Assembly: GCF_937877005.1 (NCBI RefSeq)
Contig: NZ_CALEFV010000277.1
Coordinates: 1 to 6,991, forward strand
DNA from: an uncultured Fibrobacter sp.
GTDB lineage: Bacteria > Fibrobacterota > Fibrobacteria > Fibrobacterales > Fibrobacteraceae
Length of the DNA: 6,991 nt
Direction: 5' to 3'
This document shows positions 1-6,022 of the stretch, piece by piece (positions within the stretch are counted from its first letter, which is position 1; each line of letters opens with the position of its first letter). A program made the position numbers and the translations under genes. The notes beneath the pieces are model-generated. The model was not told the origin of the DNA and ran no database searches. It saw nothing but the letters and a program-made list of their open reading frames with translations.

Positions 1-184
1 GCCTGCTCATGATGAAGCACGTTTTATTTATACTTGTCCTTCCGCTTTATTTGAACAATCAAATGCTATGTTGGCTATTAAAGAATGTGTTTCTTCTTTT
101 ATAAAAGAGAGAGGGTATTATTTTTATAACGGCTCACTTTATTCGGTTAGAGCACAGAAGTGTATTGTGCGGAGAGGAGATCTT
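1..184. other. AT-rich upstream region, no gene called with confidence
   Basis: This stretch lies between the window edge and the first confident start codon at 185. It is clearly richer in A+T than the genes to its right. One plus-strand frame (codons starting at 2, 5, 8 and so on) has no stop from the window edge through to the ATG at 185, about 61 codons, and is continuous with the following gene. The other two plus frames hit stops at 10-12 and 102-104, and all minus frames are interrupted. It may hold the tail of an AT-rich gene, or be the non-coding leader and promoter region of the operon. No convincing -35/-10 pair was found. The only well-supported element is the ribosome binding site at its right end. 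Confidence 0.5.
171..180 (+). promoter_or_regulatory. Ribosome binding site for the beta-barrel gene
   Basis: The purine-rich stretch GGAGAGGAGA ends four bases before the ATG at 185 and contains Shine-Dalgarno-like GGAG and GAGG cores. It decides the start: the ATG at 68, in the same frame, has no such site and would put about 39 residues in front of an otherwise standard signal peptide. Confidence 0.8.
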
Positions 185-1192
185 ATGAAAAAGATATGGT
201 TGAGTTTGTTGGCGCTAACCATTTCCGTTTGGGCGGCGGAAAAGGTTTACCTTGCTCCGGTAGGACTGACCGGCATGCACGAAGATTATGCGGTCGCTTC
301 TTCGAAATTGATGAAGGCTTATATCGAAGATGACGGTCGTTTCCTGTTGGTCGTAGGCACTGCAGCGGATTCCGTCAAGTCCGATGATCAGGCGACCGTC
401 CGGCAGAAGGCGATTGAAAAGGGCTGCCCCAAGTATATCATTGCTGAATTCACGCGACTGGGTGAAAATGTCATCATGTCATTCAAGCTTTATGGAGTGG
501 ATAAGGATGCTCCCATTTGGGACGACCGCCTCAAGGCGCGCAATCCGGATGATTTCGATCCGATTATCCAGCGTGTGGCCCGTAATATCGGCACCAGAAA
601 GAAGGCTGCTGATGACGACGATATTTACAGCGTGACAGAACAGGAAACCCGGCCGACGAAACGTAAGGGTGTCAATTCCTATATCGGAGCTTCCGTTGGT
701 GGCATTATGGCTACGCAGCCTGATGTGGAAGTCTTTGGCGGCCTCGATGTATTTTTGCTTTACGATGCTCAGGTAATCCTGTTTGGTGTCGACTGGAATA
801 TGTATGGCCTTGGCAGCAATGTTGCCATGGAATACATGGACCTGGCTATCTCGGCATACTATCCGTTTGGCTCAAGGGCTGTCACTCCGTTTGTGGGCGG
901 AGGCCTTGCGTTTAGCGGGACAAGCTATGATAGCGATATACCTTCGCGCTACAGAGGCTATAGTGACGATTATAGTGACGATCGTACAGGCCTGAGCGGC
1001 TTTGTCGGTGGCGGTGTTATGTTCAATCGTTCTAGCCGAGTCATGTTCATAGCTCAAGTCAAGTATCTGATGAATTTCTACAAGAACAAAATGTATGAAG
1101 TGGATGAACACGAGGGTTTCGTAAATATTGTCGAAAAGGACCACGCCATCCAGGGACTCGTCTTTAACGTCGGTATCGGCTACGGTTTCTAA
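185..1192 (+). CDS. Secreted protein with TolB-N/CsgG-like N-terminal domain and predicted outer-membrane beta-barrel
   Basis: 335 residues from the ATG at 185. Seen: a lysine-rich start and hydrophobic core form a type I signal peptide, with likely cleavage after Ala17 (SVWA/AEK). Residues about 19-137 alternate short strands and helices and include a GCPKYIIAEFTRLGENVIMSF segment. This resembles the small alpha/beta domain of TolB-N or CsgG-like periplasmic proteins (inference from pattern only). A charged linker (about 138-162, with an Asp run) precedes residues 164-335, where glycine- and aromatic-rich amphipathic strands recur (SYIGASVGG, TPFVGGGLAF, SGFVGGGVMF, VFNVGIGYGF). The chain ends in Phe, the usual terminal residue of barrels inserted by the BAM complex. 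The stop codon lies 1 base before the next start, so an operon is likely. A tandem YSDDYSDD (259-266) sits in a likely surface loop. Family and substrate are not recognised. Confident as an exported protein, moderately confident of the barrel. Confidence 0.85.
   Translation: MKKIWLSLLALTISVWAAEKVYLAPVGLTGMHEDYAVASSKLMKAYIEDDGRFLLVVGTAADSVKSDDQATVRQKAIEKGCPKYIIAEFTRLGENVIMSFKLYGVDKDAPIWDDRLKARNPDDFDPIIQRVARNIGTRKKAADDDDIYSVTEQETRPTKRKGVNSYIGASVGGIMATQPDVEVFGGLDVFLLYDAQVILFGVDWNMYGLGSNVAMEYMDLAISAYYPFGSRAVTPFVGGGLAFSGTSYDSDIPSRYRGYSDDYSDDRTGLSGFVGGGVMFNRSSRVMFIAQVKYLMNFYKNKMYEVDEHEGFVNIVEKDHAIQGLVFNVGIGYGF
959..982 (+). repeat. Perfect 12-bp tandem repeat inside the beta-barrel gene
   Basis: TATAGTGACGAT occurs twice head to tail (959-970 and 971-982) and encodes YSDD twice (residues 259-266). 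Being a multiple of three, the duplication keeps the frame. It lies between two predicted barrel strands, in an Asp/Tyr/Ser/Arg-rich segment that also contains SYDSD just upstream. Its likely origin is replication slippage in a loop that tolerates length change. Confidence 0.9.
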
Positions 1193-1193
1193 T

Positions 1194-1634
1194 ATGTTCG
1201 CGATGCGAATGTGCCGGATTATGGTTGCTGTCATGTTTACGGCAATGCTTGCTGGCTGCTATTTTGGAAGGTCGACCATTAGGGCGTCGGATGGTGGCGC
1301 TTACGATGTCTATGCCGATGGCCGCTATATATGCTCCACCGATGAGGAATGTTCCGTAACGACTCGTGGCGCATGGGGCAAGGTCCTGTTCGAAGCTCAA
1401 AAGGGAAGTCATGTTGTCGGTCGCGATATTGTATCGCGCGAAATTACCGCAGCTTCGGTCTTATGGATGCCTTTCACCTACTTTTTGTCGCTCTTTGTTT
1501 ATCAGGCGTATCCCGATGAAATTGTAATTCCTATAGACAGTAGCGCAATCCCAGTACAGCAGCCGACCTGGCAATCGGAATCTTCAGAGAATTCATCGGT
1601 GGGTGGAAGCGTCTGGGAAAAACCGATTTATTGA
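1194..1634 (+). CDS. Small lipoprotein with possible PEGA-like region and C-terminal hydrophobic segment
   Basis: 146 residues from the ATG at 1194. Seen: a lipoprotein signal peptide with a classic lipobox (LAGC, lipidated Cys22). A short beta-rich stretch follows (about 34-75: AYDVYADGRYICSTDEEC...RGAWGKVLFEAQKGSHV) with two further cysteines, Cys47 and Cys53. Next is a hydrophobic segment at about 86-106 rich in aromatics (ASVLWMPFTYFLSLFVYQAYP), then a polar Ser/Gln/Glu-rich tail. The beta-rich part loosely recalls PEGA-type surface domains, but this is a guess. The start is uncertain: no Shine-Dalgarno sequence precedes 1194, 1203 or 1209, all in frame. 1194 was chosen because it follows the previous stop by one base (TAATATG), which suits translational coupling. 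The longer frame from a TTG at 1128 would overlap the upstream gene and bury the signal peptide. The position of the hydrophobic segment could indicate membrane insertion as well as lipid anchoring. Function unknown. Confidence 0.78.
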   Translation: MFAMRMCRIMVAVMFTAMLAGCYFGRSTIRASDGGAYDVYADGRYICSTDEECSVTTRGAWGKVLFEAQKGSHVVGRDIVSREITAASVLWMPFTYFLSLFVYQAYPDEIVIPIDSSAIPVQQPTWQSESSENSSVGGSVWEKPIY

Positions 1635-1635
1635 T

Positions 1636-1640
1636 GGAGG
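1636..1640 (+). promoter_or_regulatory. Ribosome binding site for the FISUMP lipoprotein gene
   Basis: GGAGG, four bases before the ATG at 1645, in the 10-base gap after the TGA of the preceding gene. It supports 1645 as the start over the in-frame GTG at 1603, which lies inside the upstream gene and would place 14 polar residues ahead of the signal peptide. Confidence 0.85.
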
Positions 1641-1644
1641 ACGC

Positions 1645-2979
1645 ATGAAGTCTTTGTGGAGTCTTGTCATGGGTGTCGCCATCCTGTCCGTTGTTTTTAC
1701 GGCGTGTTCCGAGGACGAGGGCAAGGTGACAAAGAGCTTTTCCGATTACGATCTCAACGGAATTGTAATCAAGGACGGCGTTTACACCGATGCTCGCAAC
1801 GGTCATGAGTACCGTATTATGCGGATATGGCGACCGCCTTATTCGGATTCCTATAATCTCTGGTTTGCCGAGAATTTGGACTATGTTGATTCAACCTTGG
1901 AAGATAATTCCTGGTGCTATAAGGACAGCAAGGATAGCTGCAAGGTTTACGGACGTCTTTATAGTTGGGAGGCTGCGCAGAAAGCATGTCCAGATGGCTG
2001 GCATTTGCCAAATCAGCAGGATTGGGCTGACCTTAAGGATGTGGTAGGGACTCGGATTGAACCTGCCGGCACGAAATTGAAAACGGTAGACCATTGGCAG
2101 AATGCAGATTCGGTTCTACAGGGGACAAACCGGTTCGGCTTTTATGGGCTCCCTGCCGGCCGCAAGAATGTCGAGGGAGGGTGGCTCCCAACAGGTAAGT
2201 TCGCCTATTTTTGGACAAGCTCGGTCAGTGGCATAAATAGTCCGGAGACTTCGCTGGGATGGCAGTTGACCTATGAAACGGATGAATTGGGCTATGGGGA
2301 TTACTATAGAGGTCATGGAATGTCCGTGCGTTGTGTAGCCTCTTATTCGACTTATTCATCCAATGATGTCCATATCGAAGGTGACTTAGATTCGTCCTAT
2401 GTGGATGAAATTCCCGTACATTTCGGAAAACTGGAATACAAGGGAAAAACTTACAAGACGATAGAGCTGTTTGGTAGGACCTATATGGCCGAGAATATGA
2501 ATTTCGAAACGGGAAATAGCTGGTGCTATAACAATAGTGCCGATTCCTGCAAGAAGTACGGTCGCCTCTACGACAAGGAGACTGCCGTTACGGTATGTCC
2601 CGAAGGCTGGAGCCTAATGAATATTGGTGTCGACGGTAATGCCCAGGGCCAAATATTCTCTACACCGTCAAGTCTCCGCACCATAGGGGATTTTTATGCG
2701 GAAGAAATCAAGTCTACGGATTCCTGGGTGCAGGAATCAGGAAATAATCTGTCGGGTATGAACTTGCTCCCTTCGGGCGGTTACGATATCGGTAGCGAGG
2801 CGTTCTTTGATGTCGGCTATACCGCCTATCTGTGGACGATAAATAGTTGGGATGATGCCAATTATGCAGATACGGTATCTGTCGCTCTCCGTTATTACGA
2901 TTTCACGTTTTCGTTGGCTTCAAATGGCAAGAACTATGCCTATGCTGTTCGCTGTGAAAAGGATTTGCCAAGAAACTGA
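1645..2979 (+). CDS. Lipoprotein with two FISUMP (TIGR02145) domains
   Basis: 444 residues. Seen: a lipoprotein signal peptide with cleavage expected before Cys21 (VVFTAC; Phe at -3 is atypical) and an acidic SEDEG after it. Two homologous domains follow at about 46-231 and 262-438. Both share an AEN(L/M)(D/N) motif (75-79, 283-287), WCY...DSCK.YGRLY (90-106, 293-309), a CP.GW motif (115-119, 318-322) and a terminal VRC (228-230, 435-437). Each has four cysteines with identical 8- and 16-residue spacing among the first three (91/99/115 and 294/302/318), plus the last at 230 and 437, which suggests conserved disulfides. Domain 2 is degenerate: GWHLPN of domain 1 is GWSLMN, and FWTSS is LWTIN. 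FISUMP proteins form a large exported family in Fibrobacter and are related to the FGE-sulfatase/C-type-lectin-like type of fold in appearance (inference). Their molecular role is not established. Last gene of the plus-strand operon, followed by the hairpin at 3010. Confidence 0.93.
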   Translation: MKSLWSLVMGVAILSVVFTACSEDEGKVTKSFSDYDLNGIVIKDGVYTDARNGHEYRIMRIWRPPYSDSYNLWFAENLDYVDSTLEDNSWCYKDSKDSCKVYGRLYSWEAAQKACPDGWHLPNQQDWADLKDVVGTRIEPAGTKLKTVDHWQNADSVLQGTNRFGFYGLPAGRKNVEGGWLPTGKFAYFWTSSVSGINSPETSLGWQLTYETDELGYGDYYRGHGMSVRCVASYSTYSSNDVHIEGDLDSSYVDEIPVHFGKLEYKGKTYKTIELFGRTYMAENMNFETGNSWCYNNSADSCKKYGRLYDKETAVTVCPEGWSLMNIGVDGNAQGQIFSTPSSLRTIGDFYAEEIKSTDSWVQESGNNLSGMNLLPSGGYDIGSEAFFDVGYTAYLWTINSWDDANYADTVSVALRYYDFTFSLASNGKNYAYAVRCEKDLPRN

Positions 2980-3009
2980 TTGTCTGCAAAAAAATGGGTA
3001 AAAAGGAAG

Positions 3010-3034
3010 GGCCTCAGCAAAGCTGAGGCCTTTT
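3010..3034. terminator. Rho-independent terminator, probably bidirectional
   Basis: A perfect 9-bp GC-rich stem, GGCCTCAGC (3010-3018) with GCTGAGGCC (3022-3030), closes an AAA loop and is followed on the plus strand by TTTTAATTAA. It lies 30 bases after the FISUMP gene stop. Read on the minus strand, the same hairpin is 22 bases past the nuoN stop and is followed by CTTCCTTTTT, a weaker but usable U-rich tail. Its position between converging genes suggests it ends both operons. Confidence 0.88.
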
Positions 3035-3052
3035 AATTAAAGATACGGCTCC

Positions 3053-4489
3053 TTAGAAGTTGAACCCTAGGAAGATATTGTCGCTCAGGAAGGGGAGCGC
3101 ACCGAGTGCAATGACTGCAATGGTGAGAAGAATGATTACACCGCGTTGTCGCTTGGTCATGCGGAGCGGATTCAGATGGCTATCCACCTCGTCAATCCAG
3201 GCGCTTTTGATGAGTTGCAGATAGTAGAATAGTGCAAGAACATTGTTTAGTACGGCGAAGGCAACGATGGCGTAGTGCCCAGTAGAGGCTCCGCTGAAGA
3301 ATAGCTGAAATTTTCCAAAGAAACCGGCGAGAGGCGGAATGCCCGCGAGACTGAACATGGCCACCGCGAGGGCGATTGCGAGCGAGGGCTTCTGCTTTGA
3401 CAGTCCGCGCAGGGAATCGAAGGTCTCTTCGCGGTGGTGCCCGATAATGCCGAAGATAAAGAACGCGAGGTAGTTCGAAACCGCATACACGAACAGGTAG
3501 TAAATGATTGCGGTCTTTGCTGTGGCGGCAGGACCTAGGAGTGCTATCATGATGTAGCCTGCTTGAGCAATCGAACTGTAAGCCATAAAGCGGCGTAGTC
3601 TGAACTGCTTTAAAGCACCCAGGTTACCGACAAAGAGCGTGGTGCCAGCAAGAAGTGCGATGAAGGGGGCTATCTGTTCCTGGATGGGTGCGAGAGGCCC
3701 GTAGATGAGAACCACGAGGAATGCGATGGCGGTAGCCTTCGAGGTTACCGAGAGCACGGCCGTCACGGGCGTGGGAGCGCCTTCGTAGACATCGGGAGCC
3801 CAGGTGTAGAACGGGAAAAGCGTTAGCTTGAATCCGATGCCGGCGAACAAGAACAGTACCGCAATCCATAAAAGCGGGGAGGGGCCTGCAGCGACGGCGT
3901 CCTTGATGGCGTCAAAGTGAATAGATCCTGCAAAACCGTAGAGGTAGCTGAATCCGAAAAGCTCGAAAGCCGTAGCAACGGAACCCATCAGGATATATTT
4001 GGTGGCTGCTTCGGAGCCGTATTGATCCTGCTTGTTCCAGGCGGCGAGTGCGTACATCGGGATTGTTGCGATTTCAAGACCCAGGAAGAACGTGAGCATG
4101 TCGCAGGCGGATACGACGGTGAATCCGCCGAAGGTTGCAAATGCGATTGCTCCGATAAATTCCGCAATCTGGTGCATGGCTGGTTTTCCGTCACCGCCAT
4201 GTTCAAAATAGTCCTTCGCAAGCCAGATGCCGAGAATGGCTGAAACCATGAGCACCTCGCGCATGAGCACCCCGAAATCATCGATATGCCAGTTGCTTAT
4301 GAAGAAACGGCCCGTACCGCTCGCAAGAGGAATCAGGTTTAGCAGAATAAAAATCAGGATGAAACCGATGTTTGCGATGCGCCAGGGAACCTTGGATCGG
4401 TCGGTGCAGAAAAGTCTGCTGCCGATAACGATAAAGGGAAATAGCAGCAGGAGCAGGTCAGGAATGACAAAGTTGGGAACATTAAACAT
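3053..4489 (-). CDS. nuoN: NADH-quinone oxidoreductase subunit N (complex I)
   Basis: 478 residues, close to the usual NuoN length. It is one of three antiporter-like inner-membrane subunits of respiratory complex I that couple NADH oxidation and quinone reduction to proton pumping. Seen: hydrophobic throughout, about 14 membrane helices, with the Proton_antipo_M core. Key charged residues are all present: Glu139 (helix 5, LGLEIATIPMY), Lys221 (helix 7, GFKLTLFPFYTW), Lys251 (helix 8, SVTSKATA) and Lys393 (helix 12, GFFGKFQLF). The APDVYEGAPTPVTA loop between helices 7 and 8 (231-244) is a NuoN signature and distinguishes it from NuoL and NuoM. The start is ATG at 4489, 3 bases after the nuoM stop, with a Shine-Dalgarno sequence inside the end of nuoM. 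Last gene of the nuo operon; transcription probably ends at the 3010-3034 hairpin. Confidence 0.96.
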   Translation of the reverse strand: MFNVPNFVIPDLLLLLFPFIVIGSRLFCTDRSKVPWRIANIGFILIFILLNLIPLASGTGRFFISNWHIDDFGVLMREVLMVSAILGIWLAKDYFEHGGDGKPAMHQIAEFIGAIAFATFGGFTVVSACDMLTFFLGLEIATIPMYALAAWNKQDQYGSEAATKYILMGSVATAFELFGFSYLYGFAGSIHFDAIKDAVAAGPSPLLWIAVLFLFAGIGFKLTLFPFYTWAPDVYEGAPTPVTAVLSVTSKATAIAFLVVLIYGPLAPIQEQIAPFIALLAGTTLFVGNLGALKQFRLRRFMAYSSIAQAGYIMIALLGPAATAKTAIIYYLFVYAVSNYLAFFIFGIIGHHREETFDSLRGLSKQKPSLAIALAVAMFSLAGIPPLAGFFGKFQLFFSGASTGHYAIVAFAVLNNVLALFYYLQLIKSAWIDEVDSHLNPLRMTKRQRGVIILLTIAVIALGALPFLSDNIFLGFNF

Positions 4490-4492
4490 GGA

Positions 4493-6007
4493 TTAACCTC
4501 CCACACGAGAGATGTTGGCGAAAATCGGGGCTATGCTCTGGTCGAGCATGTCGGCGATCCAGCCGGGGAAAATACCTATGAGGAGTAGGCATGCCACAAG
4601 AACGATGACCACGAGCTTTTCGCGGATGGTCGCGTCGGTAAGCGATTCGTACTTGGTCGGCATATTGCCGTGCAGCATACGGTTTGCCGTCTGCAGAATG
4701 TAGACGGCTGTTGTCGTAATCGAGAGTATGGCGAGTACGGTGACGATGCGCGTGAGCGTAGAATCTTGCTGGAATGCGCCGATAAAGATGTTGCTTTCGG
4801 CAATGAATCCGCTAAAGCCAGGCAGGCCTAGGCCTGCAAAGCCTGCAATCACGAAACCTACGCCGAGGAACGGGAGCTTGCGCATGATGCCGCCCATCTC
4901 GGTGATGTCGCGGGTGTGAGTGCGTTCGTAAATCATGCCGATGGTCGCGAAGAAGAGTCCCGTAAGGAATCCGTGTGAAATCATCTGCAGAGATGCTCCG
5001 CGGAGACCCACCGGCGTGAGTGCTGCGAGACCGAGGAAAATGAGACCCAGGTGGCTAATGGAACTGTAGGCCGTAATGTACTTGAGGTCCTTGTGCCTGA
5101 GAGCGATGAAAGGACCTAGCACTACGTTGAATATTAGGAGTGCAACGACATACGGAAGCCAGATTTTGGCGGCTTCGGGCATCAGGAACATGGCGACGCG
5201 GAGGCAGCCGTAGGCGCCCATTTTCATCATGACGCCTGCAGCGAGCATCGAAACTGCGGTCGGTGCTGCGGAGTGGCCGTCCGGGCTCCAGAAATGGAAC
5301 GGGAACAAGGAACTTGAAACGGCGAATCCCATAAACATGAGCGGGAAAGCCCACATCTGGAAATCCATAGGAAGTGTGACTTTGGAAAGTTCCACAAGGT
5401 TCCAGCTGCTGATGCCGCTTTCGAAGTAGAGGCCGAACAATGTTGCAAGAATCATCGACGATCCGAATGCGAGCGTGAGAGTCAGTTTCTTGCCGCCGTA
5501 GTCCTTGCGCCCTGAACCATAGCCTGCAATCATCAGGTACATGCAGAGCGCTTCCATTTCGTAGAATACGAAAAATAGTACAAGGTCCATGCTCATGAAA
5601 ACGCCATAGACGCTTGTGGCCAGGAGCTGGATGAGTGCAAAGAAGACTTTCTGGTTGCCCTTGATGTTCCAGCTTACGAGAATTCCTGCCCAGACGATTA
5701 CCGCAGTGAGGAGCAGGAGGAACATATTTAGACCGTCCGCTCCGATGGTGTAATGGGCGTTCAGCGATTGCAACCAGGGCAAATCCATGTAATAATGGAG
5801 TAGAAGTGGCGCGGAATCGGCACTAGCTGAGGTGATGCCTAGCGTATAGAGACGGTACGTCAGGTAACCAACGAGTAGGAGTACGAAGGTTCCCGATGCC
5901 GCATGAATCGCCTTGAGTAGAGATTCCTTTTGGGACGAAATCGGTACGCAAACTAGGACCGTGATTAACGGAATTATCCAGATGAGGTTAAAAAGCAATG
6001 TATCCAT
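4493..6007 (-). CDS. nuoM: NADH-quinone oxidoreductase subunit M (complex I), helix 7 lysine replaced by serine
   Basis: 504 residues, a normal NuoM length. It is an antiporter-like proton-pumping inner-membrane subunit of complex I, between NuoL and NuoN. Seen: about 14 membrane helices; Glu150 of helix 5 (FVFYEMEALCMY); the helix 7/8 region 227-250 with HFWSPDGHSAAPTA; Lys262 of helix 8 (MMKMGAYG); SSISHLG (315-321); QMISHG (341-346); YERTHTRDITEMGG (360-373), strongly typical of NuoM; and Glu404 of helix 12 (GFIAES). Odd: the helix 7 lysine, Lys234 in E. coli NuoM within FAVKMP, is Ser231 here (FAVSSS), and the usual LPDAH is SPDGH. The start chosen is ATG at 6007, with GAAAGG 7 bases upstream; a TTG at 6013 in the same frame is only 1 base from that site. 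It follows the nuoL stop by 15 bases. The subunit assignment is secure. Whether this chain pumps normally is open. Confidence 0.96.
   Translation of the reverse strand: MDTLLFNLIWIIPLITVLVCVPISSQKESLLKAIHAASGTFVLLLVGYLTYRLYTLGITSASADSAPLLLHYYMDLPWLQSLNAHYTIGADGLNMFLLLLTAVIVWAGILVSWNIKGNQKVFFALIQLLATSVYGVFMSMDLVLFFVFYEMEALCMYLMIAGYGSGRKDYGGKKLTLTLAFGSSMILATLFGLYFESGISSWNLVELSKVTLPMDFQMWAFPLMFMGFAVSSSLFPFHFWSPDGHSAAPTAVSMLAAGVMMKMGAYGCLRVAMFLMPEAAKIWLPYVVALLIFNVVLGPFIALRHKDLKYITAYSSISHLGLIFLGLAALTPVGLRGASLQMISHGFLTGLFFATIGMIYERTHTRDITEMGGIMRKLPFLGVGFVIAGFAGLGLPGFSGFIAESNIFIGAFQQDSTLTRIVTVLAILSITTTAVYILQTANRMLHGNMPTKYESLTDATIREKLVVIVLVACLLLIGIFPGWIADMLDQSIAPIFANISRVGG
4497..4502 (-). promoter_or_regulatory. 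Ribosome binding site for nuoN, inside nuoM
   Basis: On the minus strand GGGAGG lies 7 bases before the nuoN ATG. It is formed by the final Val-Gly-Gly codons of nuoM, so initiation of nuoN is tightly linked to completion of nuoM translation. Confidence 0.88.
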
Positions 6008-6014
6008 AGTCAAA

Positions 6015-6020
6015 CCTTTC
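6015..6020 (-). promoter_or_regulatory. Ribosome binding site for nuoM
   Basis: On the minus strand GAAAGG lies in the 15-base gap after the nuoL stop, 7 bases before the ATG at 6007. This spacing favours that ATG over the in-frame TTG at 6013. Confidence 0.75.
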
Positions 6021-6022
6021 GC

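Noticed and set aside
51..81. Possible promoter TTGAAC (51-56) with TATTAA (76-81)
   Set aside because: Each box matches only four of six consensus bases and the spacing is 19, which is expected by chance in such AT-rich sequence. Promoter consensus in this phylum is also uncertain.
9..104. Short hydrophobic plus-strand frame starting MMKHVLFILVLPLY
   Set aside because: Only about 31 codons, no ribosome binding site visible before it at the window edge, and its composition is what AT-rich DNA gives by chance. The overlapping frame is longer.
68..184. Earlier in-frame ATG at 68 as start of the barrel gene
   Set aside because: It lacks a ribosome binding site and would place about 39 residues before a standard signal peptide. 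The ATG at 185 has a strong site and gives a normal signal peptide.
1128..1193. TTG start extending the small lipoprotein into the barrel gene
   Set aside because: It would overlap the upstream gene by 65 bases and bury the lipoprotein signal peptide behind 22 polar residues.
872..1234. Minus-strand open frame opposite the end of the barrel gene
   Set aside because: It lies entirely opposite well-supported coding sequence, has no domain or start signal, and looks like a shadow of the other strand.
1603..1644. GTG start extending the FISUMP lipoprotein upstream
   Set aside because: It lies within the preceding gene, adds polar residues before the signal peptide, and ignores the GGAGG site placed for the ATG at 1645.
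3917..4243. Plus-strand frame opposite nuoN encoding a Cys-rich peptide
   Set aside because: It is fully antisense to a conserved gene. The cysteine and glutamate richness follows from reading nuoN codons on the opposite strand.
6008..6013. TTG at 6013 as the nuoM start
   Set aside because: It is one base from the Shine-Dalgarno core, too close for initiation. The ATG at 6007 is at the normal 7-base spacing.
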